55,146 nucleotides of DNA from JAMQKA01 sp043951865 (GCF_043951865.1 NZ_JBINJF010000029.1:1-55146), one strand, 5' to 3'. Shown: positions 1 through 10,140, counted from the stretch's first letter. Numbers and translations are program-made. The notes: generated from the letters alone by a model not told the origin.

Positions 1-42
1 TTAGCCAAATAACTAATAAACCAGTAACAAATAACTAAACCG

Positions 43-246
43 CGGCTCACAAATCCACAGGCCGGAGGGGTAAGCTTATTTTCAGCGAGCTCCCCCAAAG
101 TCCAGAAAATCCCGGCAACCGTTCCCAGTAAAACCACTTGGTGTGGATAAGCAATGGACGGGTTGGAGCATCAGGTAGAACAATATCTAGGATTTTCTGG
201 TGAATTTTTTGGTTCGTTTTTTCTTCACTGAAAAAATGAACACCCA
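43..246 (-). repeat. Dispersed ~200-bp palindromic repeat, copy A
   Basis: Read on the minus strand, this segment matches the plus-strand segment at 25422-25640 over most of its length, with the same order of short blocks. At one end is a hairpin with 12-bp arms (212-223 and 230-241, one G-T wobble). Inside, an 11-bp perfect inverted repeat pairs 102-112 with 190-200. The block near 43-70 recurs at about 21367-21391. A 69-residue reading frame runs through it but looks like repeat, not a gene. The rest of positions 1-473 holds no gene that I can support. Confidence 0.7.
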
Positions 247-473
247 TATTAGTCAATGATAAGCTATTTTGTACAACCAGGATTCGATATTAACAAAATG
301 GAGATCGCAGAAATACAAGGATTTTGGGCAAATTAGCCAAATTCCTTGCATGTATGTACCACATAAATACCTCTAATGTATTGGCAGCCAATGAAGTAAT
401 GTTGGTCTGAGGAGGCCCTGGATAAATACCTCACTTGCTGTGGGGATTGATTTGATTGAGGATCTCGGAAAAT

Positions 474-3400
474 CTATTGGGAATCCGTTGCTGGCTTTAT
501 GTCTCCCAGCCATGATGTAAAATCATCAATCACGGTATAAAAGACGGGCACCACCACCATGGTAAGAATACTTGAAGCCGTAAGTCCACCGATAATGACG
601 ATGGCCATAGGGGAAAACCGCTCGGCCCCCAGTGCCAGCTCCAGCGCCAGTGGCAACATGCCGATCACCGTTGAGAAGGTGGTCATCATAATAGGACGAA
701 ACCGAACCGCAACCGATTTTTTTACAATCTCTTCCCGGCTTTCGCCCTTCATCTGGTGCAAAATAAAATCAATGAGAATGACTGAGTTGTTAACCGCTAT
801 ACCGACCAACAAAATAAAGCCGATCAACACCGACATGGAGATCACCTTGCCGGCAATGATTAAGGCAATTGCGGCCCCCACCACTACAAGCGGTACGGCA
901 AGCATAACCGTCAATGGATGAATAAAAGAGCGGAATTGGGCCACCATCAGCAGGTAAACAGCAATGAGAGCGGCGAGCAGAGCGCCCAGCATTTGTGAAC
1001 GCGACTCCTGGAGGTCGGAGTTTTCACCGGTCACCTGCAATTCATATCCATTGGGAACCTCCATTTCGGAGATGGATGACTCTATATCGGCAATGACATG
1101 GCTAAAAGCCCGATCGTAGGTAAAACCCAGCACGTCGGCCGTGCGGATGAGATTTTCACGTGTTATCAGGTTCGGGGCCAGCTGCACATCGGTTTTTGCC
1201 ACGGATGACAATGGCAGCCCGGGCTTCAGTTTGGTCTGCAAGACATCATCCAAAACCCTGCGATTGGTAGAATCATACCTGACCACAATATTGGGATCGG
1301 TGCCGTCAGGTGCATCTAATCTGCTTACCGGCACCCCATCTACGGCGGCAAATGTCTCCTGGGCGATATAGCCGGGTGTGAGATCATAAAAGGCCGTATT
1401 ATAGCGATCAATGGTAAATTGTACTTCAGGTCGTTCCAGGGTCCACTGGCGATAAATATTAACAGCCCCCTCAACATTGCGTACCCGCTCGGCCACTTCC
1501 TTGGCCAGCCTGTTAAGCTGCTCCAAATCCGGTCCCGATATGCGCACGTCAATGGGAGCAGCAGTAGTGCTTTTAGCCGTTCCGCCCATCTCCTTTAGCA
1601 CGGCTGTTCGAATTCCGGGAATGCGGTTTATTTTATCCCGCAACTGATTTTCGATATCCCAGATTGAGCGCTCCCGTTCTTTGCGAGAGACCAGTTCAAC
1701 GGTAATAAAAGCCTGCTGTACACCCATGGCCCCGGCATCACCAAAGAATTTGGCATCGGGTTCAAACCCGATCTGAGACGTATAGTTAATCACATCGTTA
1801 TCCTCTTTGAGTAGATCTTCGATGTCACGGACAATCGATTTTGTCTTATTAAACGAGCTGCCCGGTTCAGCCTCCACGGAGATAAAGAAGGAACCGGAGT
1901 CCAGCTTGGGCAGCACTTCCATCCCCCGCATAGCCAGCAGAGCCATGCTTCCGATAAATATGATCAGGGTACCGGTCAGCAGAATGGCGCGGTGTTTCAG
2001 CGACCAGTCGAGGAGTACCAGATAGCCATCCCGAATGTTATCCATCCCACGGTTAAAGGGTGCGATATATTTTTCAATCCATGATCCGATTTCCGAGTTG
2101 TTTCTTTCAAAAAGAAAAAACAACAGCGGGATAAGGGTAACGGCCATAAGGATGGAAGATCCGAAGGCAAAGATCATGGTGAGTGAGAGCGGACCAAAAA
2201 CCTTGCCTACAAATCCCGTTAGAAACTGAAAGGGAATTAAGACAATGATGGTCGTAGCCACTCCCACAAGCACGGCGAAGAAAACCTCCCCGGTGCCATC
2301 AATAGCTGCTTGTTTGGCAGAAAGATTTTCCTCGTCGTAGTGGCGGCTGATATTTTCAATAACCACCACAGCGCCATCAACCACCATACCAACAGCCAGG
2401 ATAATAGCCGAAAGCGTCACCAGGTCCAGCTCCATGCCGTTGAGTTTCATCAGGGCAAATGTAAGCAGGAAGCTCATGGGCATGGCGATACTTACAATAA
2501 AGGCGCGCCGGATGCTCTCCAGGAATCCAAATATGATGAACGATGCCAGGAACAGCGCAAGGGCTATGGACGTAGCCATATTTCCGGTGACCTGCTCGGT
2601 GAAGGATCCCTCTTCGGTAGCAACTTCAAACGTTAAGCCGGGGTACTGTTGTCGAAGATTGGGCAGCTCGTCCGTAACGCGACTTACCACCTCCACGGTA
2701 TTTGCATCATCCTGCTGGAGTACCTGCAGGGCTACAACCTCAGTTCCGTTTGCCATGAATGCACTTTGCGGATCGGCCACTCCGTCTTCCACTTCTGCGA
2801 TATCGCCGATAAGCAGCCGCTGGTTGTGTTCATTTTTGATGGGTATACGTTTAATCTCTTCAGCGGTAGTCAGTGATTCGTCAAAACGGAGCAGAACCTC
2901 GCGCCGGTTGTTTTCAATACTGCCCAGCGGCCTGGAGATGTTGGCCGACTGTACAGACTGGCTGATGGCACTTAGTGTGAGATTGGCCGCTTCCATACGA
3001 TCGCGGTCGATAGAAATGTTGATCTGCCGGCGGTATCCACCAAATATATCCACTGAGGCAACGCCTCTGAGTCGCTGCAGGATGGGGGCAATTTCGTCAT
3101 CGGCAATTTGACGCACCTTTTTCAAATTACCGTCACTTGAACTAATACCGAGCGTAATTACCGGCTTATCACTCGAGCTGATCTTTAATATACGTGGTTC
3201 GCTGATGGATTCCGGAAATGTGCCGCTAATACGGCTTACCGCATTTTGCACATCCACGGCTGCCAGGTCCACGCTGACATCATATTGGAATTCTGCTGTC
3301 ACGACGGACAGACCGTCTTGCGATTTGGAGGTTACTTTTGCGATCCCGTCAAGGGCTGACACTTCCTCTTCCATATCTTCAGATACCTTTTCAGCCACAT

Positions 3401-3572
3401 CAAGCGCAGTGGCACCGGGATACTGGGTAATAATGGTAACCACCGGGGGGGATGTCTCCGGGAACAACGATATTGGAAGCGTAAAATACGATTGCGCACC
3501 AAACACCAGAATGGCCAGTGCAAGCGCATAAATGGTGTACCTGTTTTGTATTGAAAATCCTGCCCAGTTCAT
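474..3572 (-). CDS. RND multidrug/solute efflux pump, inner-membrane transporter (HAE1/AcrB type)
   Basis: This is a 1032-residue proton-driven efflux transporter of the resistance-nodulation-division superfamily, of normal length for the HAE1 group. The N-terminus has the family start (WAGFSIQNRYT) and a first membrane helix at about residues 10-30. A large periplasmic loop is followed by a block of helices around residues 330-480 that carries the conserved GMVVDGAVVVIENI segment (proton-relay aspartate region). The second half repeats this plan, with helices around 860-1010. It should act in the inner membrane with the adaptor and TolC protein encoded just upstream, 14 bp separating it from the adaptor gene. 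Substrate cannot be told from sequence. It is the last gene of the three-gene operon. Confidence 0.95.
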   Translation of the reverse strand: MNWAGFSIQNRYTIYALALAILVFGAQSYFTLPISLFPETSPPVVTIITQYPGATALDVAEKVSEDMEEEVSALDGIAKVTSKSQDGLSVVTAEFQYDVSVDLAAVDVQNAVSRISGTFPESISEPRILKISSSDKPVITLGISSSDGNLKKVRQIADDEIAPILQRLRGVASVDIFGGYRRQINISIDRDRMEAANLTLSAISQSVQSANISRPLGSIENNRREVLLRFDESLTTAEEIKRIPIKNEHNQRLLIGDIAEVEDGVADPQSAFMANGTEVVALQVLQQDDANTVEVVSRVTDELPNLRQQYPGLTFEVATEEGSFTEQVTGNMATSIALALFLASFIIFGFLESIRRAFIVSIAMPMSFLLTFALMKLNGMELDLVTLSAIILAVGMVVDGAVVVIENISRHYDEENLSAKQAAIDGTGEVFFAVLVGVATTIIVLIPFQFLTGFVGKVFGPLSLTMIFAFGSSILMAVTLIPLLFFLFERNNSEIGSWIEKYIAPFNRGMDNIRDGYLVLLDWSLKHRAILLTGTLIIFIGSMALLAMRGMEVLPKLDSGSFFISVEAEPGSSFNKTKSIVRDIEDLLKEDNDVINYTSQIGFEPDAKFFGDAGAMGVQQAFITVELVSRKERERSIWDIENQLRDKINRIPGIRTAVLKEMGGTAKSTTAAPIDVRISGPDLEQLNRLAKEVAERVRNVEGAVNIYRQWTLERPEVQFTIDRYNTAFYDLTPGYIAQETFAAVDGVPVSRLDAPDGTDPNIVVRYDSTNRRVLDDVLQTKLKPGLPLSSVAKTDVQLAPNLITRENLIRTADVLGFTYDRAFSHVIADIESSISEMEVPNGYELQVTGENSDLQESRSQMLGALLAALIAVYLLMVAQFRSFIHPLTVMLAVPLVVVGAAIALIIAGKVISMSVLIGFILLVGIAVNNSVILIDFILHQMKGESREEIVKKSVAVRFRPIMMTTFSTVIGMLPLALELALGAERFSPMAIVIIGGLTASSILTMVVVPVFYTVIDDFTSWLGDIKPATDSQ

Positions 3573-3586
3573 AAAATATTGTGATC

Positions 3587-4717
3587 TTAATTTATATTAT
3601 TTGACGTGAGTTCACGTGCAATTTCCACCCGTTGGCCGGACTCTACATTATTGACCCCGGAACTGATAATTCTATCGGTTGGGGATACATTACCTTTTAC
3701 CTGGCGATATTCCCCGCGCTGGATGCCAAGATCTACCGGTACAGCCTCAGCTTTCATTTGATGGTTTACCTTGAACAAACGTGGGGTATCCCCTCGTAAA
3801 TCGACGGATGATACCGGTACCAGCAAGGCATCTTCTTGCCTGTTAACTTCAAAAGTCAGGGAAATTCCCGCCCCGGGTGGTCGGCTGGCAAGAGCAGAAT
3901 CAGGGAAGGAGGCAAATACACGGACACTCCGGAAAGGCGGTTTGGCCTGGTAATCTATCCGGTCCACACTTCCGGTCACCATTTTATTTTTGATATCTGC
4001 CATAACCGTGCTTCCCTCTTTAATACCTTTACGGAAGTCCTGCTCCAATACATCAGCATATATTACTGGTTGCCCCTGATGGAAAAAGAAGACCGGCTGG
4101 TTGGGCCCGATGTTACTGCCTTCCCGGATCATAATTGATCCAATCCTGCCATTGGCAGGAGCCTCAAGCTGGGTTTGTGCAATTCTTTCTTGGATTTCAT
4201 CCAACGCCGCCTCTGCAGCATAATAACCACTCAGGGCCTGTTCATAGTTGAAGGCGGTTTTATTGAATGCCGTTTGTGAAATGGCCCCCTCTTCATAGAG
4301 CGTGCTGTCGGTGGTAACTTCACGTTCCCAAAAAACTTTTGATGATTGTGCCTTCTTGAACTCACTTTTAGCGCGTCTGCGCTGGGCATCAAGTTCGGGA
4401 ACCGAAACGGTAGCCAGTACCATCCCCTGTTTAACGTTTTCACCTTCTTCAACTTTGATTTCGTTGAGCGTCCCACCTATGCGGAAGGAAAGGGTTCCGT
4501 CTTTGGTCCCAGCGACAGTTCCCAAATACGGCAGGTGATCGGCAACGGTTTTCACCGTTGGCCGGATGACCTCAACGGCTACACCGCCATTCTGTTGAGT
4601 CAAATTTGTGTCTCGGGCCGCGGCGGATTCACTGTTATCGGTAAACCATAAAATGGTAACAGTGCCCAGTAGAGCTATTGTAAAGACGGTTAAGATATCT
4701 TTTTTATTCATGTTCAT
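3587..4717 (-). CDS. RND efflux periplasmic adaptor (membrane fusion protein)
   Basis: This 376-residue adaptor links the RND pump to the outer-membrane channel. Residues about 8-26 form an N-terminal membrane anchor. A lipoyl/barrel-sandwich half follows at about 75-105 (GTLNEIKVEEGENVKQG), then a coiled-coil hairpin at about 110-180 and the second lipoyl half near 185-205 (APANGRIGSIMIREG). The beta-barrel and membrane-proximal domains follow. The start codon overlaps the stop of the TolC gene in an ATGA arrangement, so the genes are translationally coupled. The order channel-adaptor-pump on one strand is typical of Bacteroidota efflux operons. Confidence 0.93.
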   Translation of the reverse strand: MNMNKKDILTVFTIALLGTVTILWFTDNSESAAARDTNLTQQNGGVAVEVIRPTVKTVADHLPYLGTVAGTKDGTLSFRIGGTLNEIKVEEGENVKQGMVLATVSVPELDAQRRRAKSEFKKAQSSKVFWEREVTTDSTLYEEGAISQTAFNKTAFNYEQALSGYYAAEAALDEIQERIAQTQLEAPANGRIGSIMIREGSNIGPNQPVFFFHQGQPVIYADVLEQDFRKGIKEGSTVMADIKNKMVTGSVDRIDYQAKPPFRSVRVFASFPDSALASRPPGAGISLTFEVNRQEDALLVPVSSVDLRGDTPRLFKVNHQMKAEAVPVDLGIQRGEYRQVKGNVSPTDRIISSGVNNVESGQRVEIARELTSNNIN

Positions 4718-6039
4718 AACTGTTCACCTTGTGCCATTTTTATCGCTATTTCCCTGGTTAGTTGTCCTGTTAAAACGGCTGTGTTAAGATTGAGTATCCT
4801 AAGCTGCGCGCGCCTGGCAATAAGCTCTGCCCGTACGCTGTTTAATTTGGATTCCGTGGTCAGCAGATCAGTAAGCGTGGTTCTGCCTTTACGATAAGAA
4901 GTAAACTCCACGCGGTAGGTTTCTTCCAGATACGTTACCCGGGTTTCCGTTGCCTGTATTCTTTCTTGCGTTTCAAATTGAGCATTTATCAATTTGTTAA
5001 GCTGCTGTCGATACTGTTGCCGGGTCTGTTCCAGCCTGATCTCCTGTGATTTGGCTTCACTCTTTTTTACCTGGTTGTTGACAATTTTCTTACCGGCAAA
5101 AAGCGGAATGTTCAACCGGATGCCAACCATCCACTGGTCATCAATTTCCAAATCGCTGCCTGATCGGAGCTGTTCGGCTGCAAAGAGATTGAACTGGGGT
5201 AAAAAAGCACGATATGAAGCCTTAACCTCAAATTCTGCAGCCTGTTTTTTCTCTCGTGCAGCCATAACGGATGGGGCCTGCTCGGCTGGTGCATGATCCG
5301 GATTAAATAGAAAATCATTCTCAAATTTCAGTGGAACTACTTCCTCCAAGACTAATTGATCCTGCAGGGCCAAATCATCAGATAGTGACTCCAATATTTG
5401 GTCAATATTGTTGTTGGTTGCTGTTACTGACGTCTTAGCATCTACAATGGTGTCCTCAATTTTCAGAAGGTCAACGTTGGCTATCCGACCCTCGCGGTAT
5501 AGCGACTCTAATTGCTCTTTGCTCTTTTTTAAAGCTTCAAGCCGTCCTTGCTGCACCCGCCTGAGCTCCCTGAGCTGCTGCAGCTGAACAAAAGCCGACA
5601 CGGTCGATTCAATGGTTTCCATTTTGGCCAGTTCATACTTCACATTGGCTGCATCGGCCAGCGCTTTTGCTTTTTGCCTGATAGCTCGACTTTCACCGAA
5701 ATCAAAAATCTCCCAGTCGGCCTGAATGTTGGCCTCATATAATTGGTCGTCCAGCGGGGGAAAAGCTCCCTGCCGGCGAATGGGAGTTACAATTTGGGGA
5801 AATTGTGAGCGGGTATATGACAGACTGCTGTTTATTTTGGGAATATAGTCGGAAGACAAAAGTCCACTGCCCGCTTCAGCTGCTTCTTTTTCAGCCTCGG
5901 CAATGCGGGTGGTAGTGGCATGTTCCAGCGCCCGATCAATCGCTTCCGGCAGGGTAACCGTCTCGGTTTGAGCGAAAGCTGGCCATGCAAGTCCGCCGAT
6001 CAGATAACTGCCAATAAGGAGGTTGCGTAACAATTTCAT
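4714..6039 (-). CDS. TolC-family outer-membrane efflux channel
   Basis: This 441-residue protein has an N-terminal signal peptide (hydrophobic core at about 6-18, likely cut after AFA near residue 23) and two halves rich in long amphipathic helices, as in TolC. It should form the outer-membrane channel of the tripartite pump encoded by the next two genes. It is the first gene of the operon. The start at 6039 is supported by the signal peptide and by an A/G-rich stretch upstream. The promoter and a TetR-type palindrome lie 15-60 bp upstream. Confidence 0.92.
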   Translation of the reverse strand: MKLLRNLLIGSYLIGGLAWPAFAQTETVTLPEAIDRALEHATTTRIAEAEKEAAEAGSGLLSSDYIPKINSSLSYTRSQFPQIVTPIRRQGAFPPLDDQLYEANIQADWEIFDFGESRAIRQKAKALADAANVKYELAKMETIESTVSAFVQLQQLRELRRVQQGRLEALKKSKEQLESLYREGRIANVDLLKIEDTIVDAKTSVTATNNNIDQILESLSDDLALQDQLVLEEVVPLKFENDFLFNPDHAPAEQAPSVMAAREKKQAAEFEVKASYRAFLPQFNLFAAEQLRSGSDLEIDDQWMVGIRLNIPLFAGKKIVNNQVKKSEAKSQEIRLEQTRQQYRQQLNKLINAQFETQERIQATETRVTYLEETYRVEFTSYRKGRTTLTDLLTTESKLNSVRAELIARRAQLRILNLNTAVLTGQLTREIAIKMAQGEQL

Positions 6040-6053
6040 GCTGTTGATTTATA

Positions 6054-6099
6054 AGTGAACGTTCACTCACAATATAAGCTTCAATTCTTTGACAGTCAA
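6054..6099 (-). promoter_or_regulatory. Promoter with TetR-type operator for the efflux operon
   Basis: On the minus strand a TTGACT box (6094-6099) and a TATATT box (6071-6076) are separated by 17 bp. This is a strong sigma-70-like promoter, and TTG with 20 bp to TATATTGT is also close to the Bacteroidota consensus. A perfect 14-bp palindrome, AGTGAACGTTCACT (6054-6067), starts just downstream of the -10 box. GTGAACGTTCAC is a typical half-site pair for TetR/AcrR repressors of efflux pumps. No TetR gene lies within the window. Confidence 0.7.
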
Positions 6100-6109
6100 T
6101 ATTCAAAGG

Positions 6110-6806
6110 TCCCCAATATTAAGTAGGGCATGTTTAAAAAATCACTGGTGGGGATTAGTTATTGGTTATTAGGAATTCGTTGTAGGTTCAACAAATAACG
6201 GATAACCAATCCACAAATAGCTAAACTTCGGCTGCGCTACATTTTGCCGGACGACTCACGAATCGCAAGAGCGGATGGGGGATTAGGGATGAAGGATTTT
6301 AGATTTTGGGAGAGGGATGGAGAACGCGGGTCAATCTCCCTAAATACTTCTTCTCCAGAGGGACTTGGGGGGTAGCTCATTTTTACCAACGAGTTCCTCT
6401 GGAGAAGGAGGATTGACCTTCAATTTCTTTTGGTGTTAACATGATTACCGTATGCATCTTCTTGTTGTTGTTGAGCCTTTTTTAGGCAGCCTCACGGAAA
6501 TATCCCGTTCTTATGTCAAACTTAGTTTAGTGACCTTTCCCCGCCTAGATCTTTTTCATACCTTTGGGATCAAGTCAAAATGAACACCTCTGCTCAGTAT
6601 TGAGGCTTTTAGGTCCAGTATGGTTGCTATCCCCCGCTTTAATGCAACGTAGTTAAAGGCAATAGCGAAAGACCGTGCATCTAAATTACCCTTTCAGCCT
6701 TACCAATTGCCGGCAGGCCAGGACCTGGCATCTGTCTGGGGATTCCTTATTTATTTTTGTGCCAAATAGCTTCACAACAAGTCGCTCAAGCGCGTTCAGT
6801 TAATTG
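6110..6806. other. Non-coding stretch with an imperfect inverted repeat
   Basis: No convincing gene is seen between the efflux promoter and the P450 gene. An imperfect inverted repeat lies at 6329-6418: its arms both contain TTCTCCAGAG and both end in GGTCAATC, forming a long interrupted stem. Short AT-rich runs of the type TTATTGGTTATT near 6155-6210 recur at 1-35, 13630-13655 and 15263-15327. A segment at about 6550-6590 resembles 54420-54455 and looks like a decayed relative of the palindromic repeat family. Confidence 0.5.
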
Positions 6807-7955
6807 CTATTTCAGCTGCAAATATAAACGGTTGTTGCCACTTTCCGGGTATTGGGCTTTGACAGGCGGTGTATCTTGGGATAAAGAAATATCGCTCGTC
6901 TTTTTCAGCAATTCCTCCAGCACCACCCGCAATTCCATTCGTGCCAGCGGTGCGGCCGGGCATGCGTGAATACCCGCTCCAAATAACAGGTTTTGTTCCT
7001 GATTCCGCTCTGGGTTAAATGCCTCGGCCTCCTCAAACGCCTGACCATCCCGGTTGGCAGCCACCCAGTTTGTCGTTATCGTCTCCCCGGCCTCAATCCT
7101 GCGCCCACTTATGTTCACCGGACATCTGGTTTTACGACGGTTTGTTACCAGCGGGCCGTAAAGCCGCAATATCTCCTCGATCGCATCTTCCAAGCGTATG
7201 GTCTCTGCCCGAAGCTTGGACTGAACGTCACTGCGGGCAGCTACAAAATGGACCAATATACCGATGGCGTTGGTGATAGTCCCCACCTCTCCCATCGTCC
7301 AGTTCCGCAGAATACTGATGATCTCTTCATCGGTCAGCCGCTGACCGTTTACCTTTTGATGCAGAAGATGAGCGGTGATATTCTGGTCTGGGTCGGCTTC
7401 CCGTATCGTGCTCAACAGCTCTTTCATATGCCGCTGGAACCGTCGGGCGACCCTTTTAATTGCCGGGCGATCCCGGTTGCGGATCGCCCGGATATTGTTG
7501 ATCGTCCACTCCCGGAGGGGTTGATGCATCTCCTTGGGCCAACTCATAAATGCACACTGTACCCGCACCGCGAATGTCCGGGCAAACCGGTCGATGAACT
7601 CCACCTCTCCACAACCGGTGATTTGATCCACAAGATCGGAAGCGACACCTCGGCATTTGGGCTCAAATTCCGCAATCCGGTCATCTTCGAAATAGACCTC
7701 AACCAGCTTCCGGTATTGGGTGTGCTCCGGCGGATCCATTCCGTTCGGCACCGATGTATGTGAGGACACGTTATTACTGAATGTCTCACTATCGTGCAGT
7801 ATATCCATTATATCGGCGTGCCTGAATACCGACCAGCCCCATGAAGCACTGTAGGCCACCGGGCAGTGTTCACGCATCTCGTCATAGGCTGAACGCTGAT
7901 CCCGCTGTACGTTGACGGAAAAAGGGTCCCAATTCGACCCGTTTCTATTACTCAT
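6807..7955 (-). CDS. Cytochrome P450 monooxygenase
   Basis: This 382-residue protein is a soluble bacterial class I P450. The heme-thiolate loop FGAGIHACPAAPLAR has its cysteine at residue 332. The K-helix ExxR is EILR at 261-264, and the DPPEHTQYR segment (74-82) is typical of bacterial P450s. The I-helix (about 218-240) reads MGEVGTIT where most P450s have A/G-G-x-D/E-T. The glycine and threonine are kept, but the acidic residue has shifted, which may alter proton delivery. No ferredoxin or reductase gene is adjacent. The only ferredoxin in the window is 7 kb away, so a redox partner cannot be assigned. Substrate is unknown. It appears to be a single-gene transcript. Confidence 0.93.
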   Translation of the reverse strand: MSNRNGSNWDPFSVNVQRDQRSAYDEMREHCPVAYSASWGWSVFRHADIMDILHDSETFSNNVSSHTSVPNGMDPPEHTQYRKLVEVYFEDDRIAEFEPKCRGVASDLVDQITGCGEVEFIDRFARTFAVRVQCAFMSWPKEMHQPLREWTINNIRAIRNRDRPAIKRVARRFQRHMKELLSTIREADPDQNITAHLLHQKVNGQRLTDEEIISILRNWTMGEVGTITNAIGILVHFVAARSDVQSKLRAETIRLEDAIEEILRLYGPLVTNRRKTRCPVNISGRRIEAGETITTNWVAANRDGQAFEEAEAFNPERNQEQNLLFGAGIHACPAAPLARMELRVVLEELLKKTSDISLSQDTPPVKAQYPESGNNRLYLQLK

Positions 7956-8123
7956 AAAGATACCTGCTTCGTTAATTTCAGTTACTGCTCCCCCAGGGTT
8001 TTTTTTAGAATAAGGATGCCTGCGTCGAGTTCTTGTTGGATACCCCGTATTGGGTTTTGGTTGGGACGTAGCATGCTACGTCCGTACTGATATTTGATTT
8101 CGAAAATTCATATTTAATTCTGG

Positions 8124-9074
8124 TCAGGAAATCTGCAGCATCCGTTCTATCGGCTTTTTGGCCCGTTCGGCCAGGGCATCCGGCACGCGGACCTCATACT
8201 GCTCATGTTTGAGCGCCCGGTGCACCTTTTCGAGGGTGATCATCTTCATAAACTCGCAGACCGACTCCTCGTTGGCCGGGTAGAACTTTTTCCCGGGATT
8301 CTCCTTCTCCATGCGGTAGAGGATGCCGGTTTCGGTGGCTACCACAAATTCCTCCGCCTCCGATTCAGCCACGTGCTCCAGCATGCCGCCGGTAGAGTGG
8401 ATATGGGCGTCGTTGCAGTCAAAATACATGGAGGAACGCATCATGCAGGAGGTGGAGCAGCCGCACTCGGGATGGATCAATACCTCCGCATCGGGGTGCT
8501 CTTTTTGCACCTCAGCCAGGTTCAGCTCCCCGATCTTCTCATGCACATGGCACACGCCGTCCCAGATATTCAGGTCGCGGCCGGTCTGCATCTCGATATA
8601 GGTGCCCAGGAACTTGTCTGGCAGAAACAGGATTTCCCGGTCTTCGGGGATCGATTCCACCACCTGCACTGCATTGGAGGATGTGCAACAGTAGTCGCTC
8701 TCCGCCTTTACCTCCGCGGTGGTATTAACATAGGAAACCACCACCGCGCCGGGATGTTCCGCCTTCCACGCCCGCAGCTGGTCGGCGGTAATGGTCTCGG
8801 CCAGCGAGCAGCCGGCCTCCGGATCCGGTATCAACACCTTTTTGTCGCGCGATATCATCGAGGCGGTCTCGGCCATAAAGTGCACCCCGCAGAACACGAT
8901 CATCTCCGCATCGGTGCGGTCGGCCTGCCGGGCCAGTCCCAGCGAGCTGCCGATAAAGTCGGCCACCTCCTGCACCTCCGGCACCTGGTAATTATGGGCC
9001 AGGATCAGGGCCTTCTTTTCTCGTTTCAGTTTGCCTATCTCTTCTGCTATCTCTGTGTCGACCGTCGTTTTCAT
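8124..9074 (-). CDS. nadA: Quinolinate synthase NadA
   Basis: This enzyme condenses iminoaspartate with dihydroxyacetone phosphate to quinolinate in de novo NAD synthesis, using a [4Fe-4S] cluster. The 316-residue length is normal. The three cluster cysteines by alignment to the family are C89 (PEAGCSLAE), C175 (WDGVCHVHE) and C273 (ESVCEFMK), spaced 86 and 98 residues apart as expected. The conserved AHNYQ, HFMAETA and HPEC segments are present. No nadB or nadC lies nearby, so it is a stand-alone gene. Confidence 0.96.
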   Translation of the reverse strand: MKTTVDTEIAEEIGKLKREKKALILAHNYQVPEVQEVADFIGSSLGLARQADRTDAEMIVFCGVHFMAETASMISRDKKVLIPDPEAGCSLAETITADQLRAWKAEHPGAVVVSYVNTTAEVKAESDYCCTSSNAVQVVESIPEDREILFLPDKFLGTYIEMQTGRDLNIWDGVCHVHEKIGELNLAEVQKEHPDAEVLIHPECGCSTSCMMRSSMYFDCNDAHIHSTGGMLEHVAESEAEEFVVATETGILYRMEKENPGKKFYPANEESVCEFMKMITLEKVHRALKHEQYEVRVPDALAERAKKPIERMLQIS

Positions 9075-9293
9075 AACAATTCTTGCTTGTGATCTCGATT
9101 ACAAGTGAAGCGGGGGCAACATACATTGTAAATGCCTCGCACCACTGGTTTAGTCATTTGACTTTTCTGAACTCAACAAACCTGTGCGTACTGCGATTAA
9201 ACCATGTTATAAAGCCGTTAAAAGAAGTGCAGGATGCCACTTTCTATTTGGGACCTCCATCTACAACACAGGCTGTGATTTTACAACAGGGAA

Positions 9294-10049
9294 CTACTCC
9301 GATTTTTTCGTGATTTTCACTTTCCACTCCCCGGGCATGGCCAGCAGGTATTCCCACTCAAACGGATCATCGCTTTCCGCCTCCATCTGGTAATACAGCG
9401 GCTTGGGATCGTGATCGTTGGTAAACACAAACGCCTCTCCGGGATTCAGCTCCTCAAACGCATCAAAGATCATATCGTGGCGTTTGGCCGGCGGGTGGGG
9501 ACGGACATCAAATTTGTTGACAATCGAAACATCCTCGGCCGTTACATCACTCTCCTCCTTTTTCGTGATATGGATTATGTATTCTCCGGCCTCCTGCTTC
9601 TTATACGTCCAGTCGTGTTCGCCCTCAAATTTGTTGCCGAAAATCCTGCGAATCTCTTCCGGATCTTCTTCCGCAACAAGCTCCATCGTATCTCCTTTCA
9701 ACATCATGCCGTAACGATGAAATACCGCGTACTTCCAGTCCTTTTTATCGGCTTTGCGGAGATCCATCAAAGTGGAAATTTCCCTGAATTCCCGCCCTTT
9801 TGAGGCTTCGGTCCTTGTAACTCTGACCTTCCACTCCTGCCCTCCGCGCTGCATGTATTCCCATCCCACTACATTCCCGTAAATTGACCGGAATTCATAA
9901 TACAGCGGTTTGGGATCATGATCGTTGATAAAAGTAAAGCTTTCGCCCACGGGCAGCTCCTTGAAAAGCTGCAACAGTTTTTCATGACGTTTAACGGGGA
10001 TAAGATTGCGTACATCCAGTTCTTCTGTTTCGCTAATTGAGTTATTCAT
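9294..10049 (-). CDS. Tandem DUF2249 protein
   Basis: This 251-residue protein contains two copies of the DUF2249 fold, at about residues 12-90 and 178-250. Each has the landmark pattern of a DVR/VRP start, a helix with K-R-H, then a FxNDHDPKPLYY segment (residues about 41-50 and 217-226). A less similar stretch (about 100-165) sits between them. DUF2249 proteins are often found beside hemerythrin-like and nitric-oxide-related genes in Bacteroidota, and this window has both. The biochemical role is not established. The histidines in the HDP segment are candidate ligands, which is inference only. Confidence 0.8.
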   Translation of the reverse strand: MNNSISETEELDVRNLIPVKRHEKLLQLFKELPVGESFTFINDHDPKPLYYEFRSIYGNVVGWEYMQRGGQEWKVRVTRTEASKGREFREISTLMDLRKADKKDWKYAVFHRYGMMLKGDTMELVAEEDPEEIRRIFGNKFEGEHDWTYKKQEAGEYIIHITKKEESDVTAEDVSIVNKFDVRPHPPAKRHDMIFDAFEELNPGEAFVFTNDHDPKPLYYQMEAESDDPFEWEYLLAMPGEWKVKITKKSE

Positions 10050-10140
10050 AAGATGTATTTAAAAGATTTAATACTACTTAGTCCTATTTCGATTAAAATA
10101 CAATAGTCAAACCTTCACGGTACTTTTTGAAGAAGTTCGG

